64,000 nucleotides of DNA from Arenibacter aquaticus (lineage in GTDB: Bacteria; Bacteroidota; Bacteroidia; Flavobacteriales; Flavobacteriaceae). This document shows positions 44,122 through 54,500 of this stretch, one piece after another. The stretch covers positions 480,210-544,209 of the forward strand of contig NZ_RQPJ01000021.1 of assembly GCF_003957295.1 (NCBI RefSeq), in the 5' to 3' direction. The notes under the pieces were generated by a model. That model was not told the DNA's origin and did not search any database. It saw nothing but the letters and a program-made list of their open reading frames with translations. Position 1 is the first letter of the stretch; every line of letters begins with the position of its first letter. The position numbers were made by a program, and so were the translations under genes.

Positions 44122-44583
44122 ATGGAAAAACTTGATGAAATAGACCTGAAAATTTTAAGGATTTTGCAACAAGATGCAAAAAAGACAACCAAGGAAGTAG
44201 CCGAAATGCTTAACCTGACAATCTCTCCGGTCTACGAGCGAATTAAGAGGTTGGAAAAGGGAGGGTATATTAGAAAGTACGTTGCTTTACTGGATAAAAA
44301 GCTGGTTAATATTCCTATAACGGCAATTTGTATGGTGTCCTTGCGCTATCACCATGAAGGTTTTATAGATAAGTTTGAAAAGCAGATAAAGGCTTTAAAA
44401 GAAGTACAGGAATGCTATCATATGGCCGGGAAAGTTGATTTTTTCTTGAAAATTAACCTTAGTAGTCTTGATGAATACCATGAATTGGTGCGCTTAAAAT
44501 TATCCAAGATCGAGAATATAGGAGTTTTGGAAAGTTATTTTGTGCTAAAGGAAATAACCTCAAGCACCGAATATGTTATCTGA
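44122..44583 (+). CDS. Lrp/AsnC-family transcriptional regulator
   Basis: A 153-residue regulator from the ATG at 44122; a TTG at 44080 would add a basic tail not seen in the family. The helix-turn-helix occupies residues 5-60 (DLKILRILQQDAKKTTKEVA, then LTISPVYERIKRLEKGGYI), and the RAM ligand domain follows (VSLRYHHEGFIDKFE, then CYHMAGKVDFFLKIN). Lrp-type proteins often control amino-acid pathways; in E. coli, tdh-kbl is under Lrp. Here the regulator is divergent from tdh-kbl, with an inverted repeat between. Confidence 0.94.
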   Translation: MEKLDEIDLKILRILQQDAKKTTKEVAEMLNLTISPVYERIKRLEKGGYIRKYVALLDKKLVNIPITAICMVSLRYHHEGFIDKFEKQIKALKEVQECYHMAGKVDFFLKINLSSLDEYHELVRLKLSKIENIGVLESYFVLKEITSSTEYVI

Positions 44584-44622
44584 TAGTTATTGTCCATTTA
44601 AAAACAAATTTCCTAGTTACCC

Positions 44623-44725
44623 CCCAATGTGGTAGTCGCAGGTTTTTGGGGTGGGTCATATGACCAATATCAGTTTGTAATCCTTTGTCCCTTAGTAAAT
44701 TTGGTTATCACCCAATGTGATAGCC
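44623..44725. repeat. 15-bp direct repeat around the operon start
   Basis: CCCAATGTGGTAGTC (44623-44637) and CCCAATGTGATAGCC (44711-44725) agree at 13 of 15 positions, 88 bp apart. The second copy abuts the ATG at 44726; the promoter lies between them. Confidence 0.5.
44674..44703 (+). promoter_or_regulatory. Promoter, TTTG -33 and TAAATTTG -7
   Basis: TTTG (44674-44677) and TAAATTTG (44696-44703) are 18 bp apart. The ATG of the three-gene operon follows at 44726. This is the best-formed promoter in the window. Confidence 0.6.
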
Positions 44726-45337
44726 ATGGAAAAAAAATTAAAGGACCATTATGTGCCTCTTACTACCACCTCTCCTATTTGGGACCATTTTTTTACGGTT
44801 GCCCCTTTAATCATAGTGGGGACTAAGGAAGGAGAGGGTTATGATTTGGCACCCAAACACATGGCTACACCCATAGGTCCCTCCAATTACTTTGGTTTTG
44901 TGTGTACCCCAAACCATTCTACTTATCATAATGTTAAGAAGAACAAAGAATTCTCCATAAGCTTCCCACTCCCGGATCAAGTGCTTTTGGCATCATTGGG
45001 GGCAAGTCCGAGAAACGCCGATTTGAGTAAATCGGACTATATATTATCTACCTTGCCAACGCTCAAGGCTACATTCATTGATGCGCTATTTATAGCCGAT
45101 TCCTATTTGTTTCTGGAATGCGAGCTGTTTAAAATCATAGACGGATTTGATGCGCATAGTTTTATAACGGGCAAGGTAAAAACCGCCTTCGTTCACAAGG
45201 ATTATCTTAGGGTTTCGGAACGTGATGAACAGGAACAGATCAATGAAAACCCATTATTGGCCTATTTGGCAGCTGGTAGGTTTGCTTCAATTTCCCAAAC
45301 CTACAACTTTCCATTTCCCAAAGGTTTTAAAAAATGA
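44726..45337 (+). CDS. Flavin reductase-like FMN-binding protein
   Basis: A 203-residue protein of the flavin-reductase (FMN-binding split barrel) superfamily: TVAPLIIVGTKEGEGYDLAP early, FGFVCTPNHSTYHNV and KNKEFSISFP in the middle, and an LECELFKII segment typical of the barrel. It may pass reduced FMN to a partner or act as an oxidoreductase. The ATG at 44726 is preferred over a GTG 9 bp earlier. Its stop overlaps the M20 gene by ATGA. No monooxygenase partner is near, so its partner could be one of the operon's other products. Confidence 0.87.
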   Translation: MEKKLKDHYVPLTTTSPIWDHFFTVAPLIIVGTKEGEGYDLAPKHMATPIGPSNYFGFVCTPNHSTYHNVKKNKEFSISFPLPDQVLLASLGASPRNADLSKSDYILSTLPTLKATFIDALFIADSYLFLECELFKIIDGFDAHSFITGKVKTAFVHKDYLRVSERDEQEQINENPLLAYLAAGRFASISQTYNFPFPKGFKK

Positions 45338-46509
45338 AGGAACATAAAGAGGTAGCGGAGAATATTCAGGGATTTTTAGAGTCGCATCATGAACGTATAA
45401 TCCATTTTCTAAAAGATCTGGTTTCTTTGGAGTCTCCTTCTCGTGAAATAGAAAGACAGCATAAGATACTTAATTTTTTAAAGTTTAAGTTTGAAGATAT
45501 TGGCTACAGAGTGATTTTGGTACCTGGCAAACAAACTGGCGGCTATTTGTACGCCTGCCCCAAAGAAAGGGATAGGAGTTTGCCCTTGCAGCTGTTAATT
45601 GGTCATTGTGATACAGTTTGGCCTGCAGAAACTATAAAAATTATGCCAATTTCCTATAAAAAAGGGGTTATAAAGGGTCCTGGGGTCTATGACATGAAGG
45701 CAGGACTTACACAAATGTATTTTGCCTTACTGTGCATCAGGTCCATATCAGTACCGCTTCCAGTAACTCCGGTTATTCTGATAAATTCGGACGAGGAAAT
45801 TGGAAGTCGGGAATCCACAAATTCGATCAAAAGACTGGCAAAAATTTCGAATAGGGCTTATGTGTTGGAACCACCTTTGGGGCTGGAGGGAAAACTAAAG
45901 ACCGCTAGGAAAGGATTGGGACGTTTTACCCTAACTGTTACTGGAAAGGCCGCACATGCAGGATTAGATCCGGAAAAGGGGATCAATGCCATCGTAGAGT
46001 TATCCCAACAAGTACAAAAATTGTATGCTATGAACGATTTTGACAGGGGTATAACCGTTAACGTAGGTATGATTGAAGGGGGGATTTCCCCCAATGTTGT
46101 AGCCCCGAAAAGTAAAGCCGTAATAGATGTTAGGGTTTTAAACGAGGCCGACGGCATATTTATAACGAACAAAATAAAGGGATTAAAGCCATTTCTGCCC
46201 AATGTTACCCTTGCTATTGAAGGAAGTATAGGAAGACCACCCATGGAACGGACAAAGCGAAACCAAAAACTGTGGCAATTGGCGGAAGAACATGGTAGAA
46301 AATTAGGCTTAAGTTTGGAACAGGCAACCGCCGGTGGTGGCTCTGATGCCAATACGACCAGTATTTATACAGCTACATTGGATGGCTTGGGAACCCCTGG
46401 GGACGGGGCGCATGCCCCCCACGAGTACATTTTTGAGAATAAACTTATAGAGCGGACCACTCTGTTGACACTTCTGCTCTTGTCCGAACCCTTAAACAGT
46501 AAGTCATGA
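45334..46509 (+). CDS. M20-family metallopeptidase (carboxypeptidase G2-like)
   Basis: A 391-residue two-zinc enzyme. Metal ligands are His91 and Asp93 in LIGHCDTVWP, Asp120 in GPGVYDMKAG, Glu154/Glu155 in NSDEEIGS (base and ligand), Glu179 in VLEPPL and His363 in HAPHEYIF. The dimerisation domain is residues 190-300. The branch resembles glutamate carboxypeptidase and amino-acid deacylases. No signal peptide, so cytosolic. It overlaps both neighbours by ATGA, so the three proteins are probably made in fixed ratio and act together. Confidence 0.93.
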   Translation: MKEHKEVAENIQGFLESHHERIIHFLKDLVSLESPSREIERQHKILNFLKFKFEDIGYRVILVPGKQTGGYLYACPKERDRSLPLQLLIGHCDTVWPAETIKIMPISYKKGVIKGPGVYDMKAGLTQMYFALLCIRSISVPLPVTPVILINSDEEIGSRESTNSIKRLAKISNRAYVLEPPLGLEGKLKTARKGLGRFTLTVTGKAAHAGLDPEKGINAIVELSQQVQKLYAMNDFDRGITVNVGMIEGGISPNVVAPKSKAVIDVRVLNEADGIFITNKIKGLKPFLPNVTLAIEGSIGRPPMERTKRNQKLWQLAEEHGRKLGLSLEQATAGGGSDANTTSIYTATLDGLGTPGDGAHAPHEYIFENKLIERTTLLTLLLLSEPLNSKS

Positions 46510-47525
46510 ATAATAAATATATACTTACCTCCTTGACCCGTATTTCCGATTTGGACCAGAAGCACTTTACATTAAAGGAATTGCCCAAAACCCAATGGAA
46601 TACAGGTGATTATGTGGTGTGTAAAATTTTGGATCCGGGAAGTAGCTCACTGCTTTTGGAATTGCCCAATGGACGGATGCGCGGTGTAATAGGTGGCGAG
46701 TTGATAATAGGGGCCTTGGGTGAACGCTTTGCTACCTTGGAGGCTACCGGTACCTGGCGCAAAGTTGGGGACGATTTAAGAATGAACGTACTTACGGGAG
46801 CCGGACTCTTTGGAAAACTCACTTCCAAATCTGCCTTTCTACCCAATATGATGGAATTGGGCTATAAAGGACATGTGCAACGAAATGGAATAAAATTAAA
46901 CATGCAGGATTTTGTTACACCTGCCCTGCCCATTGCCTTTACTACTCCAGTTATTCTTTTTGCGGGAACCTCAATGTCTGCCGGAAAAACTACTTCAGCA
47001 AGAATTGTAGCCCACCTTTTTAAGCAGGCAGGCTATAAGGTGGTTGGAGCAAAATTAACGGGAGCTGGTAGGTATAAGGATATTTTGGCCATTAAGGATG
47101 TAGGAGCTGATGCTGTGTTCGACTTTGTGGATGTGGGGCTCCCCTCCTCCATTTATCCAAAGGAAGGTTTCCAAGAAAAATTGCAACAACTGCTGAGTAA
47201 AATTGAACATGAGCATGGGGATGTGGCCATCATAGAAATTGGTGCCTCACCCTTGGAGCCTTATAATGGAGATATAGCAATCCAGGCTATAAGAGAACAA
47301 ATTAAATGCATTATTCTGGCCGCATCCGACCCTTACGCAGTTTATGGCCTTATGAAAGCATTTGAACGTGTTCCCAATGTGGTAACCGGTATAGCATCCA
47401 ATACTTTGGCAGGTAAGGAAATGGTAGAGAAACTTTGCAATGTAAAAACCTTGAATCTTATAGATGCTAGCACTACAGGGGAATTAAAAGAGATACTACA
47501 AAAAACTTCTGGTTTTAAATTATGA
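46506..47525 (+). CDS. P-loop NTPase-like protein of unknown function
   Basis: A 339-residue protein. Residues 25-130 form a beta-rich domain without known relatives. The C-terminal part is a P-loop domain: Walker A in ILFAGTSMSAGKTTSARIVA near residue 153, a switch-like AGRYKDILAIKDVGADAVFDFVD segment (shown as AGRYKD then ADAVFDFVDVG), and AIIEIGASPLEPYNGD near 250. It resembles the DUF1611/BioD/MobB superfamily of ATP-dependent enzymes, including the D-glutamate N-acetyltransferase DgcN, but is not a clear member. Its coupling to an M20 peptidase suggests a modified amino acid or peptide as substrate. Confidence 0.7.
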   Translation: MNNKYILTSLTRISDLDQKHFTLKELPKTQWNTGDYVVCKILDPGSSSLLLELPNGRMRGVIGGELIIGALGERFATLEATGTWRKVGDDLRMNVLTGAGLFGKLTSKSAFLPNMMELGYKGHVQRNGIKLNMQDFVTPALPIAFTTPVILFAGTSMSAGKTTSARIVAHLFKQAGYKVVGAKLTGAGRYKDILAIKDVGADAVFDFVDVGLPSSIYPKEGFQEKLQQLLSKIEHEHGDVAIIEIGASPLEPYNGDIAIQAIREQIKCIILAASDPYAVYGLMKAFERVPNVVTGIASNTLAGKEMVEKLCNVKTLNLIDASTTGELKEILQKTSGFKL

Positions 47526-47648
47526 TGAAGACAGCGTTTTGTCAAGGTCTTATTTTACAATCTGGAAAACTTAACCATCTATAGGATCTTAAAGATAAAT
47601 TCGGAATGGTATAATAGAGAATAATTAATAAATGACCATAACCTTAAA

Positions 47649-47688
47649 AAAATGACCCTGAAAAATTGTTCTTATTCAGGGTCATTTT
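47649..47688. terminator. Bidirectional terminator between operon and PUL
   Basis: Perfect 14-bp stem AAAATGACCCTGAA/TTCAGGGTCATTTT with a 12-base loop, between the P-loop gene (plus) and the lyase gene (minus). T-runs are present at both ends. Confidence 0.9.
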
Positions 47689-47744
47689 AAGATGGGGATA
47701 TTACTGTTTAAATTTAAGTGTTAAAAATTGGAATCAATTTATTT

Positions 47745-49631
47745 TTAAGCTCCAGAAAGTCGGACTCTAAGCGTAGTTTCACCTTCTTTTATAATGTATG
47801 CTGGAAGTCGTAATTCGATACGTTTAAGGTTTTTAATTTGTCGGTCCAATTCCATGGGTGCGGGATCCAAGGATATCACGGATACGGATATTTCGGGATG
47901 TGATAAATTTTCCAATTTTAGTTGTTGGCCGTCTTGGTACAAGACTGCCCCGCCTTTTACAATCTCCACATCGGCTACTGTAAGTAGCTGCCAAGTTACC
48001 ACCTTTGTTGAATCGGAAGCCACTAACCTATCCTCTATGAGGAGGGATGTTGGACTGTCCTTAACAAATCTACGTTGGGCACTTTTTAATTGGCCTTCAA
48101 AGGCAGCACTAAGATCAATTGTGGCCTCAGGTACTTCTCCGTTTTGAAAGTTGGTAAAAAAGGCCATACCATCTACCTGATGATGTTGGTTGTTCACGGT
48201 TAGTGTGCTATGACCAAAGTTATTTTTGGTCAATAATGTCCATCGTTGGCAATCTTGGCACCTGTGCCATAGGTCGAAGCCTGTTTTTTCCAGCGTATGA
48301 TATTTCTGATTACCGGCATCGATGGACCAGCGGACTCCGTTGAGTTCAAAAATAAAGGAGCCAGCATCCATATTCCCATGGTTTACGGTTCCCCTACCCC
48401 CTTTACCACCAAAATAGTACTGGTGTGGGTCATTATTGGAAGATCTAAAAATTACAATTGGGTTCTCGCCGTCTCCTTTCCAGTTCATTGGGGTCTTAAC
48501 CTCATTCTTTTCTTTGTATTGGGAAACCCAAACCAATCCGGCACCGGCATTTCTTGCTAGTTTCCCCATATCCTCTGGGGGAGCTAAAAAACGATCTTTT
48601 TCAAAAAAGGCTTTATTTCCTGTTTTGGCAGCGAACCAAGCCAATGTAATATCCCCTTGCTCGCTACGTTTATCACCACAATCGGCAAAATTGTAATAAC
48701 CACCTGAAGGGGTGTTGGAAAGCAATCTAAAATTAGCACTTTCCATAAATGCGGGAAATTGGGAAAGTCCAAAGTCGGTATTAAATGCACTTTCCAGCAT
48801 AGCAACTGTCATTACCGTAAAAGAGGTGCCGTAGGACCAATAGGTAGAACCTTCGGGATATACCCCGTCAGGGCCATAGGAAACAAGGGCTTGTGGAATA
48901 CTGTCCAATGCCCTGCCAATGGTTTTTGCCGCCAATTTCGGAGCCTTATCGGCTGTGACAATAGCGGCTGCCACCATACCTCCATGGCAAACTTGGTTCC
49001 AATTGTTATTGCCGCCCACCCAGCCGGTATTGCCTTTTTCGTTGTAGCTAGGTTTTATTCCTTTTTCTATTAGGGCCGTCTTGGCCATTTCAATGGTAGT
49101 AGCAGGTAGTGCGTCTCCGGCCCAATCAATCCCAATGGCAACTGCCATGGACATTTCTGCTACATCCAAATAATGCGAGGGGTTCCAATCTACAAAGTTA
49201 CAAACGGCTATTATCTCTTCGTTAATTCTGGACAGTAGCACTGGGTCCTTTTCTATTCTATAAACCATCCCCAGCATATTCATACGGTACAACATTTCTC
49301 TTGATATGTGTAGTAATCGCCTCCCTTCCAATTCCCTGATCAGTAGGTTTTTATTTTGGATTTTAGCTGCATTGGCTTTGATGGCCTTGTACAGGTTCTG
49401 TACCACTGGGTCCGTTTTGAGTTTCTTTTTAAGATTTTTTTCAATTTTTGGATTGAGTACTAGCTTGGGCCCTGTTTTTTTTAATTTTTTTTGAAGGTAC
49501 TGTACACTAATAGGATTCTGTAGTTTAGGAATAGTAGTGTTTATTTCTTCTTGCGGCCTTACAAACTGCGTAGATAATAGTAAGCAAAGTGATATGGTAA
49601 ATAGCAGCTTATGTATTGTACTTATTGACAT
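47745..49631 (-). CDS. Heparinase II/III-like polysaccharide lyase
   Basis: A 628-residue exported enzyme; signal peptide ends near residue 27. Residues 60-370 form the alpha/alpha toroid with NNNWNQVCHGG (Asn/His216) and GVYPEGSTYWSYGT (Tyr258, Tyr264, Tyr267); residues 390-600 form the beta-sandwich with VNHGNMDAGSFIF (His418, Asp422). This matches the fold of heparinase II and alginate PL15/17-type lyases, which cut uronate-containing chains by beta-elimination. It closes the susC1D1 operon, after a hairpin. A uronate-containing substrate is inferred from fold, not proven. Confidence 0.88.
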   Translation of the reverse strand: MSISTIHKLLFTISLCLLLSTQFVRPQEEINTTIPKLQNPISVQYLQKKLKKTGPKLVLNPKIEKNLKKKLKTDPVVQNLYKAIKANAAKIQNKNLLIRELEGRRLLHISREMLYRMNMLGMVYRIEKDPVLLSRINEEIIAVCNFVDWNPSHYLDVAEMSMAVAIGIDWAGDALPATTIEMAKTALIEKGIKPSYNEKGNTGWVGGNNNWNQVCHGGMVAAAIVTADKAPKLAAKTIGRALDSIPQALVSYGPDGVYPEGSTYWSYGTSFTVMTVAMLESAFNTDFGLSQFPAFMESANFRLLSNTPSGGYYNFADCGDKRSEQGDITLAWFAAKTGNKAFFEKDRFLAPPEDMGKLARNAGAGLVWVSQYKEKNEVKTPMNWKGDGENPIVIFRSSNNDPHQYYFGGKGGRGTVNHGNMDAGSFIFELNGVRWSIDAGNQKYHTLEKTGFDLWHRCQDCQRWTLLTKNNFGHSTLTVNNQHHQVDGMAFFTNFQNGEVPEATIDLSAAFEGQLKSAQRRFVKDSPTSLLIEDRLVASDSTKVVTWQLLTVADVEIVKGGAVLYQDGQQLKLENLSHPEISVSVISLDPAPMELDRQIKNLKRIELRLPAYIIKEGETTLRVRLSGA

Positions 49632-49678
49632 TTGGTATGGGTTTAATTAATGACTAAAGGTATTATAGTTCTTTAAAC

Positions 49679-49709
49679 AACAAAGCCATCGTAAGAGGAT
49701 GGCTTTGTT
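49679..49709 (-). terminator. Hairpin between susD-like and lyase genes
   Basis: Perfect 12-bp stem AACAAAGCCATC/GATGGCTTTGTT with a 7-base loop, between the SusD-like stop and the lyase start. On the minus strand the following tail is only mildly T-rich, so it may lower rather than stop lyase transcription. Confidence 0.6.
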
Positions 49710-49727
49710 TATAAAATTATCAGGTCC

Positions 49728-51503
49728 TTACCAATTAGGGTTTTGGCCTAGGTCAGGATTTTGTGAAATTTCGGAAAGGGGAATAGGCCACAAATAGTGT
49801 TTGTCTTCATCAAATTGGGGATTTTCCCAATCTGAGCCCCCATAGGGATCAATATAGGTTTTCCCAGAATCTGGATCCACAGCTGTTTTAACCGTAGCAC
49901 CTTCATATCGAGATTCGGCAGCGTCATCCCACAACAGCCCCAAATCTTTTTTCTGTAGTTTGGAACCTTGTTTCCAGCGTCGTAAATCGTCATATCTAAA
50001 TCCTTCCATAAATAGTTCTACGCGGCGTTCCCTTCTAATCTCGGCTATCAGTGGCGAAATTCCGTCACCTGTATAGCGTGGATCAACCGGAACATTGTCA
50101 ATGTCTAAATGTGGCATGGCCACTCTATCCCTTAGGGCATTGATGGTAATATCCAAATCGGTCTGGGTGATGGTTCCCAACTCGGCTACGGCTTCGGCGT
50201 AATTAAGCAAGGCTTCCCCTAACCGCAAGGTAATGGCCGGGGTCCATGAAGTATTATAGGAACGGTATGCAGCCTCTACATCATATACCTTTATAATGTG
50301 ATAGCCGGTAGCGCTCTTTGCGCCCCCTACCATTCCGGTTACACGGGGATAAGTGAAATCGGCACTATTGCCAAAATTATAGAACTCCCTATCTTCAGGG
50401 TGTAATACAGTTTGTCTAAGACGGGGATCCCTGTTTACAAAAACGTCTTCAATCTGGGCATCACCTTGATACTCATTGGAAAGGGTAATGGGAAGGCCAT
50501 CGGTGCAGAGGTAATCTTCTACCATACTTTTGGTAGCGCCACCGTTATAACCTCTCCAATAGGACATTACATGATTGGTATACTGTCCCGGATCATATTT
50601 TCTCCATAAAATAACCTCTGGGTTGCCATCCAAGTCCAATTGACGGTGATAGGCGTTGTAATCGTGTTCGGGGTCACCAGTGCTATATAGTGAATAAGGA
50701 CCGTTCTCTATTAGCTCCTTGGCCGCATTGGCCGCTTCTGTAAGCCACATTTCACTATTGCTGCCGCCATGGTATTTTTGCCAGGTACCTTCAAAAAGAC
50801 AAATCCTGGATTTTATAAGAAGAGCGGCCCAACGGTTTAATCGACCATGATTACCACCATCCCCCCATGCCTCAGGTAGGTTTTGGGTGGCAAAATTTAT
50901 ATCGGCCAAAACGTTTGCCATAACTTCACTTCTTGGGGTTCTAGCACTGAACAGTTCTTCGGAATCTGTAGAAAGTTCTTGATCTATCCAGGTTATGTCT
51001 CCAAATTTGGAAACCTTATCGGCATAGAACCAACCCCTAAATAGTCGTGCTTCTGCCCTGTACTTGTCCTTAATTTCTTCGGAAACATTTGCTAGGTCAT
51101 AGTTTTTTAGCCCAATATTCAAGGAGCGTACAAAATTCCACCCCTTATAACCATACCATTGTGGTCCATCTGGGGTCACATGAATACCAGCACGTAATGA
51201 TCTATACCTATTGTGCCTACTGTGTTGGGCAGTAATATTGTCTGAGGCCTCGTCCAAATACCAGATACCGAAACGGTGACTATTGAACCCGTCATAATGC
51301 CCCATCATAATAGGTACATTGTCATCATTTCTGGCAAGATTATAAAAGTTGTTGTTATACACCTCTAGGTCACTTTCGGTAGACCAAAAAGTTGCATCAC
51401 TTACACTATCCAATGGTACCCTTTCTAAAAAGTCATCGTTGCAGCCGAACAATAGGAGAATTGCTGCAAACCACATTATATTGTTAATTCTATTTGTTTT
51501 CAT
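49728..51503 (-). CDS. SusD/RagB-family glycan-binding lipoprotein
   Basis: A 591-residue surface lipoprotein. The ATG at 51503 is used because it gives a clean signal peptide with lipidated Cys21 in LLLFGCND; a GTG at 51536 would place it inside the SusC gene. Helical TPR-like repeats follow, with ATFWSTESDLEVYNNNFY early and the ALLNYAEAVAELG and RRERRVELFMEGFRYDDLRRW motifs late, all typical of SusD. It caps the SusC barrel and binds oligosaccharide. It lies 19 bp after the SusC-like gene. Confidence 0.96.
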   Translation of the reverse strand: MKTNRINNIMWFAAILLLFGCNDDFLERVPLDSVSDATFWSTESDLEVYNNNFYNLARNDDNVPIMMGHYDGFNSHRFGIWYLDEASDNITAQHSRHNRYRSLRAGIHVTPDGPQWYGYKGWNFVRSLNIGLKNYDLANVSEEIKDKYRAEARLFRGWFYADKVSKFGDITWIDQELSTDSEELFSARTPRSEVMANVLADINFATQNLPEAWGDGGNHGRLNRWAALLIKSRICLFEGTWQKYHGGSNSEMWLTEAANAAKELIENGPYSLYSTGDPEHDYNAYHRQLDLDGNPEVILWRKYDPGQYTNHVMSYWRGYNGGATKSMVEDYLCTDGLPITLSNEYQGDAQIEDVFVNRDPRLRQTVLHPEDREFYNFGNSADFTYPRVTGMVGGAKSATGYHIIKVYDVEAAYRSYNTSWTPAITLRLGEALLNYAEAVAELGTITQTDLDITINALRDRVAMPHLDIDNVPVDPRYTGDGISPLIAEIRRERRVELFMEGFRYDDLRRWKQGSKLQKKDLGLLWDDAAESRYEGATVKTAVDPDSGKTYIDPYGGSDWENPQFDEDKHYLWPIPLSEISQNPDLGQNPNW

Positions 51504-51522
51504 AGTATATATTTTCTTTTGA

Positions 51523-54500
51523 TTAAAAGGACACATTCACTCCAAATGTTAAGATTCGCTGCAGGTAGTATTCCTGGGTAACGGTAAATACCGATTCTGG
51601 GTCTAGAGGCTTGTGCATTTTAGTTGATTCCCAAAGATTTTGTCCCGCAAGGTATAACTGGCCCTTGGTCATGCCCAAGTTATCCAATAAGGTACTGGGC
51701 AAATTAAAACTAAGTGTCACATTCTTAAGACGGATATAAGAAGCATCCTGTACATAGCGTGATTGTGGAAGAATGTTACGTTTGTCGTTGGTACCCACCA
51801 AAGGGGCTGCAAAATAGGCATCCGGGTTCTCAGGGCTCCATGATTCGGTTATGTAGTACTTCTCAACAAGATTGGAATTACTGGGATAAAAGGCATTCCA
51901 GTTTCCGTTACTGGGTAGGTAATCCCTGAACAGTCCTTGAAAAAATAGATCTAGTGACCAATTTTTATATTTTATATCCGGGTTAATTCCGAAGGAATAA
52001 CGCGCCGTGGTATTACCTATTATTTTGTAATCTCCTGGATCATCCAATGTCTGACTTCCACGGTCTATTTTACCATCACCGTTTAAATCGGCATACTGGA
52101 TATCTCCTGCGGACCAGTTATTCCCAATGGGTGACTGATCAGGAGCGGCAGCTACCTCGGAATCAGTTTGAAAAATCCCAACTGTTTCGTATCCCCATAT
52201 ATCACCAATTTTTTGCCCAACGTAATATTCGGACAAAGAGCCCGATGGATTGTCATACTTGGTAATTTCAGTCTGATTATCGGATAGGGCGAGGTTCAAG
52301 CCCCAACGTCCGTGCTCACCAAAGGTATCCCGCCAGGTTACGGATAGCTCCCAGCCATTGGTACGTAAATCTGCGGCATTACTAGCTGGTGCGCCGGTAC
52401 CCAAAAGACCGGGATAGTCAACAGACATTAACATGTCTTTGGTATCACGGGTATAATAGTCAGCAGTAACAGCCAACTTATTACTGAACAGGGCCAAATC
52501 CAAACCAATGTTCTTGGAGACCACGGTTTCCCATGTTAAACTAGGGCTCACCAAACCTCCTGGACTCACGTAAGGTGTTCTTCCAGATCCAAGTATAAAG
52601 GGCGAGGTATTGGATCCCAAACTGGTGATGTAAGGATAATTACCGTAATTACTTTCCACAGACTGGTTCCCCAAGGATCCCCAGGACCCCCTAATTTTAA
52701 ATTGATCCAACCAGCCGGCTGCACTATTCATGAACGACTCTTCGGATACATTCCAACCTGCGGAAAAGGAAGGAAAGAAACCAAAACGATCATCAGTTGG
52801 AAAACGGGAAGTACCGTCATATCGGCCATTGGCCTCAAACAGATACCTGTCTTTGAAAATATAGTTCAGTCTATAAAAACCACCTCTTAAAGAGAAAGCT
52901 GTTTCATTGCCATTCGTGGTCTGTGCACCAGTGGTTGCACTAATATTATTGATCTGTGGAGTGATCAAGGTCTGTGCTCTAGCGGAAAAATAGCGTTTAT
53001 GGCCCCATTCTTGGTTGAAGCCGATCATGGCTTTAAGAAAATGGTCTTTATTGGCCTTATCTGCATTAAACTCATATTCAGCAAAGGCGTTAAAAACATA
53101 GTATTCATTGCGATTGTTGGTCTCTTGGATATAATCGTTACCACTAAGGCCGTTAGTGATAATGGGGTCGGCATTTAGATCTGTACTAACAATTTCAATT
53201 TTGCTGGCAACATCCCTGTCATTTCTATTAAAGGAATTATAGGAGAAATCACTTCTAATTTTTAAGCCAGGAGCCGGATCCAAGGTTACTCCTTGGGTTA
53301 GCCAGATATCGCCTGCCACAAAGGTATCGCGTCCGCCGTCTTCCAAATAGGGCAAAAAAGTACCAAAATACATACCTATATATGGCTCGTAGGTTGCCCG
53401 GTCACCAGGAGTTTGGTAGTAGGGTAAGTCTGGGAATTTCAAGGGAGTAATAGAGGTTACCCTAGCCACTGTGTTAATGTTAACGTCCCAATTGTAAAAG
53501 TGGGGCTTGTCACTATTTTGGTTATTGTACACAATTTTAGAATCCAGGTTTAACCAATCGTTTACCTGATAGTCGGTTTTCATTAAAATGTTGTAGCGCT
53601 TAAACTTCTCGTTTTTATCGGCATTATTAATATATCCGTCCTTACTTAAATATCCAAATGAGACATAATAGGATGCCTTTTCCGTGGCTCCACTAATACT
53701 AAAGTCATAGGTCTTTTGAGGACTAAAATCTGCGATGGCTTTATCGTTATATTCGTTATTTCCGAAATACCGTAAGGTACCGTTTTTAACACCCCATTCG
53801 TTTTCGGGAATTGGATTTTCAGAATATCTTTTGGCTCCGGCAACATAATCGTCATCGTATGCCGGTTGTCCACTGGTACGAATGGTAGCCTTATTTATGT
53901 AGGTCACCAAGTCATAAGGATCTGTTACCGGATCTATATGAAAAATAGGTTTGGCATAGGATTGCTGTGTACTGAAATTGATACTGGTTTTACCAACCCT
54001 ACCTTTTTTTGTCTCTACCAAGATTACACCAAAGGCACCTCTTGCTCCATAAACAGCTGCTGCGGATGCATCTTTTAGGACGGAAACACTTTTAATATCA
54101 TTGGGATTAATACGTTCTAAGTCCATTGGAACCCCATCTACCAAAATAAGTGGACTACCACCATTAATAGATTCAAAGCCCCGAATGTTGAAATCCGCGC
54201 TCCCTGTTGGATCCCCGTTTCGGATGGATATGTTTAGGTTGGGAACAACACCCTGTAGCCCTTGTCCCGCAGAAGTAATAGGTCTGTTCTCCAGACGTTC
54301 GGCATCTGCAATACCCACAGAACCGGTTAGGTTTTTCTTTTTCTGGGTACCATACCCTACAACCACCACTTCTTCAAGTTGGCCTGCATCAATAGGCATA
54401 CTGGCATTTACGGTAGATTTTCCATCAACTGGTACTTCAGTGGATTTATAACCTATATAGCTAAATACCAAAATGGCGTCAGAGGGAGCCTCCAGGCTAT

